A stretch of DNA of 64,000 bases from CAILZL01 sp050181835 (lineage in GTDB: Bacteria; Pseudomonadota; Gammaproteobacteria; Steroidobacterales; Steroidobacteraceae): the NCBI GenBank assembly GCA_050181835.1, contig JBFXCU010000001.1, forward strand, positions 372,001-436,000, in the 5' to 3' direction. The position numbers and the translations under genes were made by a program. Of the stretch, positions 33,364 through 42,490 are shown piece by piece. Under the pieces are notes generated by a model that worked only from the letters and a program-made list of their open reading frames with translations, did not search any database and was not told where the DNA came from. How positions within the stretch are numbered: the stretch's first letter is position 1; each line of letters starts with the position of its first letter.

Positions 33364-34542
33364 CTATGGCGTTGGCGGCTTTACGTTACCGGCGCGGCGT
33401 AGTGCCTGTGTGCCATAGCGTTCACGTATTTGATCCATCGTGCTATCCAATGCCCGATTGCGTTGCGATTCCGGTGCAGCAAACAGCTCCAGTTGCTGAA
33501 CCTCAGTTAAAACCGTTACACCTACGCCCAGTAGGCGCAGTGCAGTACGAGGATGTTCCTTGAGCCATGTGTTTAATAACTGATTGGCAATGCGATTGAT
33601 GACCTGAGTTTCCTGAGTGGCAGGCTGGCAATGTTGCTGTCGGGTATAGGTACTGAAATCATCACGGCGAATCTTTATCACCACGCAGGCTGTTTGTAGC
33701 TTGCGGGCACGCAAGCGTGTGGCGGCACGATCTGCCAAGCTGCTCAGCACGTTGTGTAGTTGTCGTGGCTGGTGGATGTCCGTGTCAAAGGTTTGTTCTG
33801 CACTGATCTGCCGCTCGTCCCAATCGGCGATGACGGGACGGTCATCAATACCGGCAGCCCGCGCCTGTTGTTGTGCGGTGTACTTGCCAAAGATCGATTT
33901 CAGTAAGGATTCAGGTGCCAAACGCATATCACGAAAAGTATGAATGCCAAGAGCTGATAGTTTTGGTGCGGTCTTGGCACCGATGCCGAACAGGCGCGTG
34001 ATGGGCAGCGCGTCAAGCGCCTGCGTGACGTCCTCTTGCCGCACCACCATCAGTCCATCGGGTTTGCGCAGATCAGAAGCAATTTTGGCCACCAGCTTGT
34101 TAGGTGCGACACCGACCGATGCCGTCAATTGCGTGCGCTCACGAATGTCGCGTTTTATCTGTGCCGCGATGTGCTCGGCGCTACCCAAGGCGGTTTGACT
34201 ATGGGTGACATCAAGGAACGCTTCATCCAGCGACAGCCCTTCCACCAGTGGTGTGAACTGATTAAACACCGCAAAAATCTGTTGCGATACTTCGCGGTAA
34301 TGCGTCATACGTGGTCGTATACAGATGGCATGTGGGCATCGTTGTAGCGCTTCGCGAATCGGCATGGCGGAGTGCACACCGAATGGTCGCACTTCATAAC
34401 TTGCCGCCGCGACCACGCCGCGATTGCTGGTGCCGCCGACGATAACTGGTTGGCCTCGCAGTTGCGGGTTATCGCGCTGTTCGATGGAGGCATAAAACGC
34501 GTCCATATCAACATGCAGAATGGCGCGGGAGGCAACGGGCAT
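33364..34542 (-). CDS. dinB: DNA polymerase IV
   Basis: 392 residues, Y-family translesion polymerase. N-terminal catalytic motif ILHVDMDAFYASIE, PVIVGGTSNRGVVAAASYE, second acidic motif GLSLDEAFLDVT, thumb GIGAKTAPKLSALGI, little finger, and a clamp-binding QQLELF near the C terminus. ATG 34542 gives the expected N terminus. I found no convincing LexA box in the 77-base upstream gap, which instead carries a REP-like palindrome (34561-34583). Confidence 0.93.
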   Translation of the reverse strand: MPVASRAILHVDMDAFYASIEQRDNPQLRGQPVIVGGTSNRGVVAAASYEVRPFGVHSAMPIREALQRCPHAICIRPRMTHYREVSQQIFAVFNQFTPLVEGLSLDEAFLDVTHSQTALGSAEHIAAQIKRDIRERTQLTASVGVAPNKLVAKIASDLRKPDGLMVVRQEDVTQALDALPITRLFGIGAKTAPKLSALGIHTFRDMRLAPESLLKSIFGKYTAQQQARAAGIDDRPVIADWDERQISAEQTFDTDIHQPRQLHNVLSSLADRAATRLRARKLQTACVVIKIRRDDFSTYTRQQHCQPATQETQVINRIANQLLNTWLKEHPRTALRLLGVGVTVLTEVQQLELFAAPESQRNRALDSTMDQIRERYGTQALRRAGNVKPPTP

Positions 34543-34560
34543 GGGGCTAATTCTCTATCC

Positions 34561-34583
34561 CCCTCCCGGTTGCGGGAGAGGGG
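34561..34583. repeat. REP-like palindrome upstream of dinB
   Basis: CCCTCCCGGTTGCGGGAGAG then GGG, an imperfect inverted repeat sharing CGGTTGCGGGAGAGGGG with the elements flanking the DUF559 remnant at 4867-4908 and 5189-5223. Confidence 0.6.
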
Positions 34584-34619
34584 CACAGTGGCGTTAGGTA
34601 TGCTGTATTAGCACAAGCC

Positions 34620-35231
34620 CTACTTTTTTCTCCACCCACTGGCATCCTGCACATACCAACCACTGGCGGCTTTCTCTACCCAGCGTTGCGCGAAGGTGCT
34701 GCGAATTTCGCTCTCCCATTCGGGATGATTGTTGGCGCTGGCAATTTCGCGATACAGATTAACGCGATCGGCATTCTCATCACTGACCAACTTTTTCGCG
34801 ATGTTCCGTTCCGGCAGTGGAATTGCATTTTGATCGCGTACTTCAATCAAGCCGTCCTTGTTAAAGCCCACCGCGCCGGAGTCATAGTATTTTTTCAGCT
34901 CTTCGGTGCGAACTTTCATTGACTGAGTGATCTGGCGTACTGCCGGGCTATCCACGTTCAAATCAGCGCCTTGCGCGTTGGCAGAAGGCACGATGAAGTC
35001 CAGTACATTGCTAGCAGCCCGTGCCAGCGCGCGGGTACCATCGAGCAGTAGTAGCGATGCCTGCGGTTTGGCGGCATCCGGCCCCAGCACTTCATTGATT
35101 ACGCGGTCCGCTGCTTTCTCGGCAGCAGCAGCCGGAAAGTACACATTGATGGTGACGCAGGCAGTAATCAGCAGCAACGTCAGCCAGCCCAGATGCCAAG
35201 CGGTAAATTTCAGGATAGATGAGCGGCGCAT
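34620..35231 (-). CDS. YdbL family (DUF1318) protein with an N-terminal lipoprotein segment
   Basis: 203 residues from ATG 35231. The N terminus has a lipoprotein signal (LTLLLITAC), then VTINVYFPAAAAEKAADRVI; the C-terminal half is DUF1318 (EVRDQNAIPLPERNIAKKLV, NADRVNLYREIAS, AQRWVEKAASGWYVQDASG). E. coli YdbL is about half this length and periplasmic, with a separate lipoprotein YnbE beside it whose strand reads ITINMNVKI. Here no ynbE gene lies between ydbH and this gene, and the N terminus looks like a YnbE substitute. In E. coli YdbH-YnbE form an intermembrane lipid-transport bridge and YdbL chaperones YnbE (published). The frame extends upstream to 35288 without signal features. Confidence 0.8.
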   Translation of the reverse strand: MRRSSILKFTAWHLGWLTLLLITACVTINVYFPAAAAEKAADRVINEVLGPDAAKPQASLLLLDGTRALARAASNVLDFIVPSANAQGADLNVDSPAVRQITQSMKVRTEELKKYYDSGAVGFNKDGLIEVRDQNAIPLPERNIAKKLVSDENADRVNLYREIASANNHPEWESEIRSTFAQRWVEKAASGWYVQDASGWRKK

Positions 35232-35352
35232 GATGTAATTCCTCTTACTAAGGTGGGTTGGCACTGGCAATACTAACCGCCACACCAAGATAACTGGAAG
35301 GGTAGACCTTTTACGATCAATAAGGGTTCCGTTATAGACAGGAGCTGGCGCG

Positions 35353-37437
35353 TCATTGGACTACTGGCCCTGCTGATTCCGTGACGGCTTCTAGCTGTGT
35401 CATCAGGCGGCGCCAATCGACGCGCGTGTTATTGCCGATGACATCAATGCGCGGCACGCCTTTACCCTTCACCAAGTAATAACTATTTCCCTTGGCAGGA
35501 CTGACACCGTTCATCAGGCACACGCCATTTGCAAGTTTGCAGCTCAGTCCCAATTTGTCGTAATTAAAGTCTTCAAAGAATCGCAAAAACCCACTCTGTA
35601 ACGCGGCAGTAATGCCGCCGCTGGAGCCAGCAACACTGCCAATGTTTTGCACGGCGCGCTGACTGATGCGATGTTTGCTGCGATCGTCGGCAGGGGTATA
35701 GAAGCGCGCATCAAAAGACTCGGCCTGCCAATTGAACAGATCAAGCTGCTTGATCTCGCCCGACAACTGGCCAGTGATGCGACCAAACGAAAACGCCTGC
35801 GTGACCTGCTGCATATCGAGATGATCCAGCATGATGTTGGCGCTGAAGCGCGGCCAATCACTCAACGCCCCTTCCAGCCGCATGTCGTTGATGCTGACTT
35901 CACCACCGAAAATCTGGGCGCCAAGCGTACTGCCCAAACTGACTACGTCGTCTTCCATGCGTAGCTTGGTGATCTTGCCAGATAGTTCGCCACCAAACTC
36001 TGGCCAGCCAAAGGCCTTGGAAATTTGTGCCACGTTGATGGGTTCGATCTCAGCATCAAGCAGAAATGCCATCTGTGGCGTGCCGAGCTTGCGAATACGC
36101 AAGGCATCAATTGCCAGTGCGCCGTTAAAGATGGGGATGCGTGCTGGATCGGCGAAACGCAGCGTGTTACCCCATAGCTCCAGTGCAATGTCGCTGCGGC
36201 CTAATTGCAGGCCCAGCAGTGTGCCGCTGTGCCAACTGAATGTGGAGCGCGGCGGTTTGTTGTCACCTATGAGTTCGTTGCGCCAGTGCAGATCGGCATT
36301 GATTTTATCCAGCGCAAACTGCTGATTGCCGGTGTCTGCGTGCAGATCAGTGAGGTGTAAATCAACCTGCGTCGGCCAGCTGTCATTGATGAGGATGCTG
36401 CCGTTGATGCTGCCACTGCTGAGCAGATTTTTGAGCGCGGTGTCCAACAAGAAGGGTTGCAGATAGGTAATGAAGGCACCGGGAAAATGTAGCTGGTTGA
36501 TGTGTATGGCAAGCTCAGGTGCGGGATTTTCTGTATCCAGTTGCAAGCGACCTGTCGCACTTGCCGCGATGACATCCTGTTGTTGGAGTGTTAGTTGTCG
36601 CACTTGTATCGAGTTTTGGCCGTCCCACTGCGCTTGCAGGTTGAGTGCTACAGGCTGTTTACCCGCGTCGACAAACACTGGTTCGGCATAGGCCTGCCCA
36701 CTGTTGCTATTGATGCTCGCATCAATCAGCCATCCATTTTGCTGGGCAGTGGCTTGACCTTGAGTAGTAACGGCCAGTTGATCACTGGCCAATGTACCCG
36801 CGCTATTGGTGAGGCTGACCTGACTGGTGTTGATTTGCCATGCCACTGTGTGTGCTTGTCCTTGTTGTCCTTGAGCTTGCAGGGTGGCGTCCAGGCGACC
36901 ACTACCACTGAGATCCAGCTTGATTCCAGCCTGTTGCAGCAACGCTAGTAGTGCATTCAGATCAGCAGCTTGTGCTGTGGCTGTACCTTGCCAGTCGTTG
37001 GTAGTGATTTCTGCCTGTAGCTGCACCTCGGCGTGTGCGAACTTAAGTTGTTGTAGGTCGATATTGGTCGTGCCGTCGCTACGCCCATAGCGCGTAGCGG
37101 CTATAAATTGCTGTTGACCAACATAAGGAAACACACCACTCACCTGTGCTTGCGCACAGGCAAAGCTTTCTGCCAACAACTCCACTTGCGGACAAATAAT
37201 TTGCACATTGCTGATGGGTTGCGGATTACCCGTCAGCAATAGTTTTTTGATGTTGATGGTGGCGCGAGGGCTGGATGAACCAAGATCGACTTGAATCGTG
37301 ATTTGCTGCGCCTGCCACTCGGCGGCGCTGAGCTGTGCAATGTGCAGCGTGCTGCGATTGAGTGCCCAGACAGGGGTCTGAGTGCCGCTGCATAGCAGTG
37401 TCGCGATAGCGAGGCTGAGGGTGAGTGAGCGAACCAT
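35353..37437 (-). CDS. YdbH-like (AsmA-like) intermembrane phospholipid transport protein
   Basis: 694 residues from ATG 37437, with a signal peptide (MVRSLTLSLAIATLLCSG, ending near VWALN). The rest is repetitive beta-strand sequence of the AsmA/TAM bridge type (LQLDTENPAPELAIHINQLH, GSINGSILINDSWPTQVDLH). The C-terminal YDKLGLSCKLANGVCLMNGV and YYLVKGKGVPRIDVIGN are typical of the YdbH group. It would span the periplasm carrying phospholipid to the outer membrane, with the YdbL/YnbE-like lipoprotein encoded 120 bases downstream. The ATG at 37509 is in frame but gives a poor signal. The assignment to YdbH rather than another AsmA-like family rests on the gene pair. Confidence 0.75.
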   Translation of the reverse strand: MVRSLTLSLAIATLLCSGTQTPVWALNRSTLHIAQLSAAEWQAQQITIQVDLGSSSPRATINIKKLLLTGNPQPISNVQIICPQVELLAESFACAQAQVSGVFPYVGQQQFIAATRYGRSDGTTNIDLQQLKFAHAEVQLQAEITTNDWQGTATAQAADLNALLALLQQAGIKLDLSGSGRLDATLQAQGQQGQAHTVAWQINTSQVSLTNSAGTLASDQLAVTTQGQATAQQNGWLIDASINSNSGQAYAEPVFVDAGKQPVALNLQAQWDGQNSIQVRQLTLQQQDVIAASATGRLQLDTENPAPELAIHINQLHFPGAFITYLQPFLLDTALKNLLSSGSINGSILINDSWPTQVDLHLTDLHADTGNQQFALDKINADLHWRNELIGDNKPPRSTFSWHSGTLLGLQLGRSDIALELWGNTLRFADPARIPIFNGALAIDALRIRKLGTPQMAFLLDAEIEPINVAQISKAFGWPEFGGELSGKITKLRMEDDVVSLGSTLGAQIFGGEVSINDMRLEGALSDWPRFSANIMLDHLDMQQVTQAFSFGRITGQLSGEIKQLDLFNWQAESFDARFYTPADDRSKHRISQRAVQNIGSVAGSSGGITAALQSGFLRFFEDFNYDKLGLSCKLANGVCLMNGVSPAKGNSYYLVKGKGVPRIDVIGNNTRVDWRRLMTQLEAVTESAGPVVQ

Positions 37438-37694
37438 AAGCAGATCATGCGGCTCGAGCGTGGCAACAACAAGTCGAAAGGTACGGTGCGTGTGTCCCAC
37501 TATAGGCAATCCTTACGGGATTTATCCCGAAGACAATTAGCGACGGCGGTTGGTGCAAACTCAGTGTATTCCTCGCCAGTGGGCCAGTAGGTAGCTGGCT
37601 GGCCTGAAGGGTGGGTACGCAGTCGGTGGCGGCCAACTTGGCAACGACGCCAATTACCGTTACAAGGAGGGTACTTGCGGACAGGTTCCAGTTC

Positions 37695-38972
37695 ATGACC
37701 AATCGACTTGCACTAATCGTTGACGACTCGCGTTCTGCCCGACACATTCTGACACGGATGCTGGAAAGCTTTGGCTTGGAAGTGGCGTCGGTGGAATCGG
37801 CGGAGCTGGCACTAACGTATTTGCAAACCACCAGGCCGGATGTGATTTTCATGGATCACCTGATGCCCGGCATGGATGGCTTTGCCGCCGTGCGTGTGCT
37901 CAAGGCCAATCCCGATACCGTGACGATTCCGGTATTGATGTACACCTCGCAGGAAGGCGAGCTGTACTTGAGTCAAGCGCGGGCACTGGGCGCAATTGGC
38001 GTGTTACCCAAAACCTTGAAACATGCGGATGTAGCCGCAGCGTTACAACAGTTGAATTTATTGACGGCCGACAACGTCAGCAAGGCAGCAGCACCACAAC
38101 GTGCGGCAACGGTCGCTACGCCAAGCTTGCAGACGGCCGATGTTGCGGTGGTTCAGGTGCATACACCGGCAGATGATGCCTCTGATGTTGCCGCTACTCA
38201 GCTTTCAGCGCAGTCACTGGCGCAGTTGGCGCACCGGATAGCGGTTGAAGTCCGCGATGAATTGCTGCAACTGAGCACTCAGGCTAACCGGCGCTTGAAT
38301 CTATGGCGTGGGTTGGCTGCAGTCAGTGGTGCAGTATGTGTTGTGTTGTTGGGGGTGATGCTGTCGTTGCAATACCAGACTCAACAACAGCTGGATCAGC
38401 TACTGGCACTGTATAACCAGCAGCAGGCGAAACTGGCTCTGCTTGCTGCGGCTGCCAACCAAAAACCCATAGCCCCGTTGAGTAACAACTCAGTCAGTAC
38501 GCCCAGTACGCCGTTGGCGGCTACGGATTCCTTGCCGGTGGCATATGGCGAAGTGCCGTTGGCTGGTGCACGTCTGGAACGGTTGCGCGATTTGGTAACC
38601 ACTGCACGTAGCGAGCAGCGTAAAGTCGTTATTCGTATCGAGACGTTTATGGCCGACTTTTGCTTGAGTCTGTTGGCTAGCGGTAGCTATGTGGCGGCCT
38701 CGGACGAGGCATTGCTTTCCAGCTGCGACTTGGTAGGCAACCCGTTCGGGGATGCGCTGAATGTGTCACAACGTCAATCACTGGCGTTTGCCAATTTGCT
38801 CAATAGCATCAATCAAGAGTCTAGTGGTGATGTCAAAGTACAGTTGGTGGATGGCGGACACCAGATGCTAGTGGCTTACCCTGAGCGTAGCGCAACCCTG
38901 CGCGCAGGCGAATGGAATCACGTTGCTGAACGGAACCAGCGCGTAGAGTTTTCAGTGCAGCTCATACAGTAG
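37695..38972 (+). CDS. Receiver-domain protein tethered to the membrane with an OmpA-like C terminus
   Basis: 425 residues. Receiver domain at 1-120: ALIVDDSRSARHILTRMLES, phospho-acceptor Asp54 in VIFMDHLMPGMDGF, conserved Lys in GVLPKT. A flexible Ala/Thr-rich linker, one membrane helix (WRGLAAVSGAVCVVLLGVML, ~204-223), a Gln-rich coiled segment, then a C-terminal domain with VVIRIETFMADFCL, QRQSLAFANLLNSI and ERNQRVEFSVQL, the layout of OmpA/MotB-like domains but degenerate. No DNA-binding output. Two cysteines in the periplasmic part could pair. The overall architecture is unusual. It precedes a YheT-like hydrolase gene by 5 bases. Confidence 0.75.
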   Translation: MTNRLALIVDDSRSARHILTRMLESFGLEVASVESAELALTYLQTTRPDVIFMDHLMPGMDGFAAVRVLKANPDTVTIPVLMYTSQEGELYLSQARALGAIGVLPKTLKHADVAAALQQLNLLTADNVSKAAAPQRAATVATPSLQTADVAVVQVHTPADDASDVAATQLSAQSLAQLAHRIAVEVRDELLQLSTQANRRLNLWRGLAAVSGAVCVVLLGVMLSLQYQTQQQLDQLLALYNQQQAKLALLAAAANQKPIAPLSNNSVSTPSTPLAATDSLPVAYGEVPLAGARLERLRDLVTTARSEQRKVVIRIETFMADFCLSLLASGSYVAASDEALLSSCDLVGNPFGDALNVSQRQSLAFANLLNSINQESSGDVKVQLVDGGHQMLVAYPERSATLRAGEWNHVAERNQRVEFSVQLIQ

Positions 38973-38977
38973 GTGTG

Positions 38978-39979
38978 ATGATGGCTTCAGCACCCACCGC
39001 AAGCCATATGCTGGCGGCGTTTAATCCGCCTGCTTGGTTGCGCAATGGCCATTTGCAATCCACGTTACCGGCACTTTACCCATGGTGTGTGCCAATCCGT
39101 CTACGTTCACGGCAGTTACGCGCAGTAGCACAGCGAGAAGTGTTTGAAACAGCTCAGGGAGTGCGCTTACTGGCGGCTTGTTCAGTGCAGAATGCAGCGA
39201 ATCCTTGGGTACTGATCCTGCATGGCTGGTTAGGTGATGCCGATTCCACCTATGTATTGTCGTTAGCGGCCAAGCTGTATGCAGCAGGCTATAACATCTG
39301 CCGGTTGAATTTGCGTGACCATGGCGATACCGAACACTTGAATCCGGGTCTGTTTCATTCCTGCCTGCTGGATGAAGTGGTGGAAATGGTGCATGTCATT
39401 CAGCAACGTTATGCGATTAGCGATTTATCATTAGCAGGATTTTCTCTGGGGGGAAATTTTGTGCTGCGAGTAGCCGCACGCGCTGCGGCAGCCGATATCT
39501 GTTTGCGTAAGGTGTTAGCCATTTGTCCGGCGCTGAACCCACATGCCAGCGATGTCGCGTTGGCAACCGGGCCGGGGGTGTATCGCAATTATTTTTTAAG
39601 CAAGTGGAAGCAGGTGCTAAAGCGTAAACAGCAGTGCTTTCCCGGTCAGTATCGGTTCGACGAGATGATGGCTACCAACAGCATTACCGAATTGACTGAT
39701 GTGCTGGTGCGCAATCATGCCGGGTTCAGTGGTGTTCGCGACTACTACGATGGCTATTCACTGTTGGGCACCGTGCTCAGCACGGTGGTAGTGCCCAGTT
39801 ATTTGTTGCTGGCCAAGGATGATCCCATCGTGCCGATTGATGATGTGCGGTTTATTGCGACGAATCCACAGCTACACATCACAATCAGTCAGTACGGTGG
39901 GCACTGTGGATTCATGAGTGATGTGAGTGGCCAGCGTTGGGCCGATGAGTGGGCATTACACTGCTTGCAGCAGGCTTAA
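38978..39979 (+). CDS. YheT-family alpha/beta hydrolase
   Basis: 333 residues. YheT layout: FNPPAWLRNGHLQSTLPALY near the N terminus, LILHGWLGDADSTYVLSLA, NLRDHGDTEHLNPGLFHS, the intact nucleophile elbow AGFSLGGNFVLR, acid and His in LLAKDDPIVPID and GGHCGFM. A serine hydrolase of esterase type; physiological substrate unknown. ATG 38978 or 38981 follow AGGTG closely; GTG 38975 is also in frame. It is probably co-transcribed with the receiver protein upstream. Its end overlaps the convergent EAL gene by 4 bases. Confidence 0.85.
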   Translation: MMASAPTASHMLAAFNPPAWLRNGHLQSTLPALYPWCVPIRLRSRQLRAVAQREVFETAQGVRLLAACSVQNAANPWVLILHGWLGDADSTYVLSLAAKLYAAGYNICRLNLRDHGDTEHLNPGLFHSCLLDEVVEMVHVIQQRYAISDLSLAGFSLGGNFVLRVAARAAAADICLRKVLAICPALNPHASDVALATGPGVYRNYFLSKWKQVLKRKQQCFPGQYRFDEMMATNSITELTDVLVRNHAGFSGVRDYYDGYSLLGTVLSTVVVPSYLLLAKDDPIVPIDDVRFIATNPQLHITISQYGGHCGFMSDVSGQRWADEWALHCLQQA

Positions 39980-42126
39980 CCGTAAGCGGCGTGATGATTT
40001 TTTGCCTGCCAATCTTTAATCCAGTTTTCGCAATCGACTGCTGCCATCGGTCGCGCCATCAGAAAACCCTGTGCTTCGTGGCATTTATTGTGGGTGAGGA
40101 AATTGAGTTGTGATTCCAGCTCCACACCTTCTGCAGCACATTCAAGATCCAGCGCGCGTGCCATCAGCAGAATGGCGTTGACCAGAGCACTACCGCTTTG
40201 CGTTACGCCGATATTGGCGACGAAGCTACGATCAATCTTGAGAATGTCTAGCGGTAGGTCGCGCAACAGACCCAACGATGAAAAACCGGTACCAAAATCA
40301 TCCAGCGCCAACAACAGGCCGCGTTCACGGAATGCATGCAAGGTCTTGATGACCAGATCAGCATTGGACATCAGCGCGCTTTCCGTTACCTCCACTTCCA
40401 GGTTTGCATATCGTGCTCCTTCACGCGCTACCGCCTCATCAATCTTGGCGACCAGATCCACCACACCAAACTGCAAGGGTGAAATGTTGAAGGAAATACG
40501 GAAGTCCTTGTCCAGCACACTGTGCCAGCGTGCGGCTTGACGTGCCGCCATGCTGATAACCAGATTACCCATGGGCGCAATCAGATCCATTTCTTCAAGC
40601 AGCGGAATGAATTCACCGGGCGATACAATGCCGCGCGTCGGATGCCGCCAGCGCGCCAAAGCTTCCGCACTATAAATAGTGTTGTCTGCCAGATGCAGGC
40701 GTGGCTGGAAGAACAGCTCGAATTCCTGTTTTTCTACTGCTTGACGCAGTTGTGTTTCCAGACTCAACCGTTGCCGGGCGTTATCCGTGATTTCTGCTGC
40801 AAACATCTGACACGCGGCTTTCTGATCCTTGGTATGCGATAACGCGGTAAACGCATTTTCAATCAACTTGTCAGCCGCCAGTGCATCACCCGGATACAAG
40901 CTGATACCGACCGAGGCTGTCAATTGCAGTTCGGCATCATCCAGTAGCATGGGCGCAGCAAGCGCGCGTTGCAGCCGCCTGACAATGCTCATGGCTGCAT
41001 CAGCGAGCTGCAAATTGTTGACTATGCAAATGAACTTGTCAGCTTCAGCGTGCGCGACCATGAAGTTGTCGGTTGCTTCGCCAGTATCATTGATCTCAAT
41101 CTGATCAGAGTCACTAATCTGTCTGCGTAGCCGTTCGCTGACCGTCTTGAGTGCCGTGTCACTGGCGTTCTGGCCCAGTGAACTGGTGATTCGACTGAAG
41201 TCATCCAGACTCAGCGCAAACACGGCAATGAGTCGTTGCTGCGCACCTTGACTGGCGATGACCCGCGCCAGACTGCGGGTTGCCGCTGCGCGGTTAGGCA
41301 GTTCAGTGAGCGGATCGTGGAAGGCCAGAAAGCGGATGCGATCTTCCTGTGCACGATTTTCTGTTACATCCTGTACGGTGCTGTAGATCAGCCAGTCGCC
41401 ATTCGAGTCGCGATTGAATTCTCCTTGGTGACGCAGGATGCGCATCACACCCCGACTGCTCAGAAATCGATGTTCAAGCTGGAAATTGGTACGCCGGCTG
41501 GTGGCGCGCTGCATGGACAGTTGCAGCAACGACAAATCATCCGGATGAGTGCGCTCACAGAGATAGTCCCAGGTGAGCTGCTGCGGATCATCGGTATCCA
41601 GGAATTGACACACCACCGGAGAAATCGCCTTGGTTTGGCCGTCCAGCGTGCGTTCCCAGTGACCGAGCGAGGCCAGGCGTTGAGCGTATTTCAGGCGCTG
41701 TTCGCTTTGTCGCAATGCATCCTGCATTTGCTGGTTACGCAACAGGAAGCGCACCCGCTGTACCAGCAGCTCCGGATGAATACTCTTGGCGGCAAAGTCA
41801 TTGGCACCGACGGAATAAGCCTGCTGGATCGACTCAAAATCATCAAGGCCGGTCATGAATAGCACCTGGATGCGGTCACCATCCGGCATGATGCGAACCA
41901 TGTTACACAGATCAAAACCGTTTACATTGGGCATCATGACGTCGGTCACGACGCAGTCGACGTTGTGTTCGGCCACTTTTTCCAGTGCATCAGCGCCATC
42001 GATGGCGGACAGTACCGTATAGCCGGCATCGCTCATGACCGCGCTGATCATCAATCGAGTGGTGTCATCATCATCGACCACCAGCACGATTTCGGCACCG
42101 GGTACGCTATCCATTTTGCTGGTCAC
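39976..42126 (-). CDS. Receiver-PAS-GGDEF-EAL response regulator (c-di-GMP turnover)
   Basis: 716 residues. Receiver (~10-125): VLVVDDDDTTRLMISAVMSD, Asp in DCVVTDVMMPNVNGF. PAS-like region (~145-265): YAQRLASLGHWERTLDG, DWLIYSTVQDVTENR. GGDEF-like (~275-445): FALSLDDFSRITSSLGQ, but the signature loop is HAEADKFIC, not GGDEF, so cyclase activity is probably lost. EAL (~455-700): FFQPRLHLA, active AEALARWRHP, LALDDFGTGFSSLGLLRDLP. It likely degrades cyclic di-GMP under phosphorelay control. The GTG start at 42126 overlaps the Hpt stop (GTGA); ATG 42114 is an alternative. Confidence 0.88.
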   Translation of the reverse strand: MTSKMDSVPGAEIVLVVDDDDTTRLMISAVMSDAGYTVLSAIDGADALEKVAEHNVDCVVTDVMMPNVNGFDLCNMVRIMPDGDRIQVLFMTGLDDFESIQQAYSVGANDFAAKSIHPELLVQRVRFLLRNQQMQDALRQSEQRLKYAQRLASLGHWERTLDGQTKAISPVVCQFLDTDDPQQLTWDYLCERTHPDDLSLLQLSMQRATSRRTNFQLEHRFLSSRGVMRILRHQGEFNRDSNGDWLIYSTVQDVTENRAQEDRIRFLAFHDPLTELPNRAAATRSLARVIASQGAQQRLIAVFALSLDDFSRITSSLGQNASDTALKTVSERLRRQISDSDQIEINDTGEATDNFMVAHAEADKFICIVNNLQLADAAMSIVRRLQRALAAPMLLDDAELQLTASVGISLYPGDALAADKLIENAFTALSHTKDQKAACQMFAAEITDNARQRLSLETQLRQAVEKQEFELFFQPRLHLADNTIYSAEALARWRHPTRGIVSPGEFIPLLEEMDLIAPMGNLVISMAARQAARWHSVLDKDFRISFNISPLQFGVVDLVAKIDEAVAREGARYANLEVEVTESALMSNADLVIKTLHAFRERGLLLALDDFGTGFSSLGLLRDLPLDILKIDRSFVANIGVTQSGSALVNAILLMARALDLECAAEGVELESQLNFLTHNKCHEAQGFLMARPMAAVDCENWIKDWQAKNHHAAYG

Positions 42127-42490
42127 AGGTATTGCTCGATTTCAGGAAGCAGCGCCGCAAACAGCCGGTCGAGCTCAGTGCATGGCGATTCGATGCCAGT
42201 GATTTCGCCTGCCCGTCCAGCCGCTTCCAGCGTCGCACACAGTTCGCCAATCTGTTTGGCGCCAATGCTGAAGCTGGCAGACTTGAGCGTATGCGCAATG
42301 GTTTTCAGTGTCACCGCATCGCCATTGGCTACCGCTGTCCTGATACCCGCCAACTGGTTGCTAGCCTGATCCGATAGGTACGCAGCAACTGCGGCAGCAA
42401 GCTGCCATTACGCAGGCCGCGCAACATCTTTATCTGTACCTGATCCAGTTGGGCGTCGCTCATCTCGTCATGGTTCTTTGCAGTATTCAT
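42123..42490 (-). pseudogene. Hpt phosphotransfer gene with a one-base frameshift
   Basis: ATG 42490 overlaps the kinase stop (ATGA). The first frame gives LDQVQIKMLRGLRNGSLLPQ then LLRTY; near 42374-42380 the Hpt homology moves one frame back, continuing LSDQASNQLAGIRTAVANGD, with the phosphorylated His in AHTLKSASFSIGA, and ends at TGA 42123-42125. The joined ~120-residue product is a normal Hpt domain. Uncorrected, the first frame stops soon after the shift and no histidine is made with the N terminus. No slippery heptamer is seen, so this is a real lesion or a sequence error rather than programmed frameshifting. Confidence 0.7.

Noticed and set aside
34543..34619. Search for a LexA box upstream of dinB
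   Set aside because: No CTGT-N8-ACAG type site is present; only the REP-like palindrome is seen.
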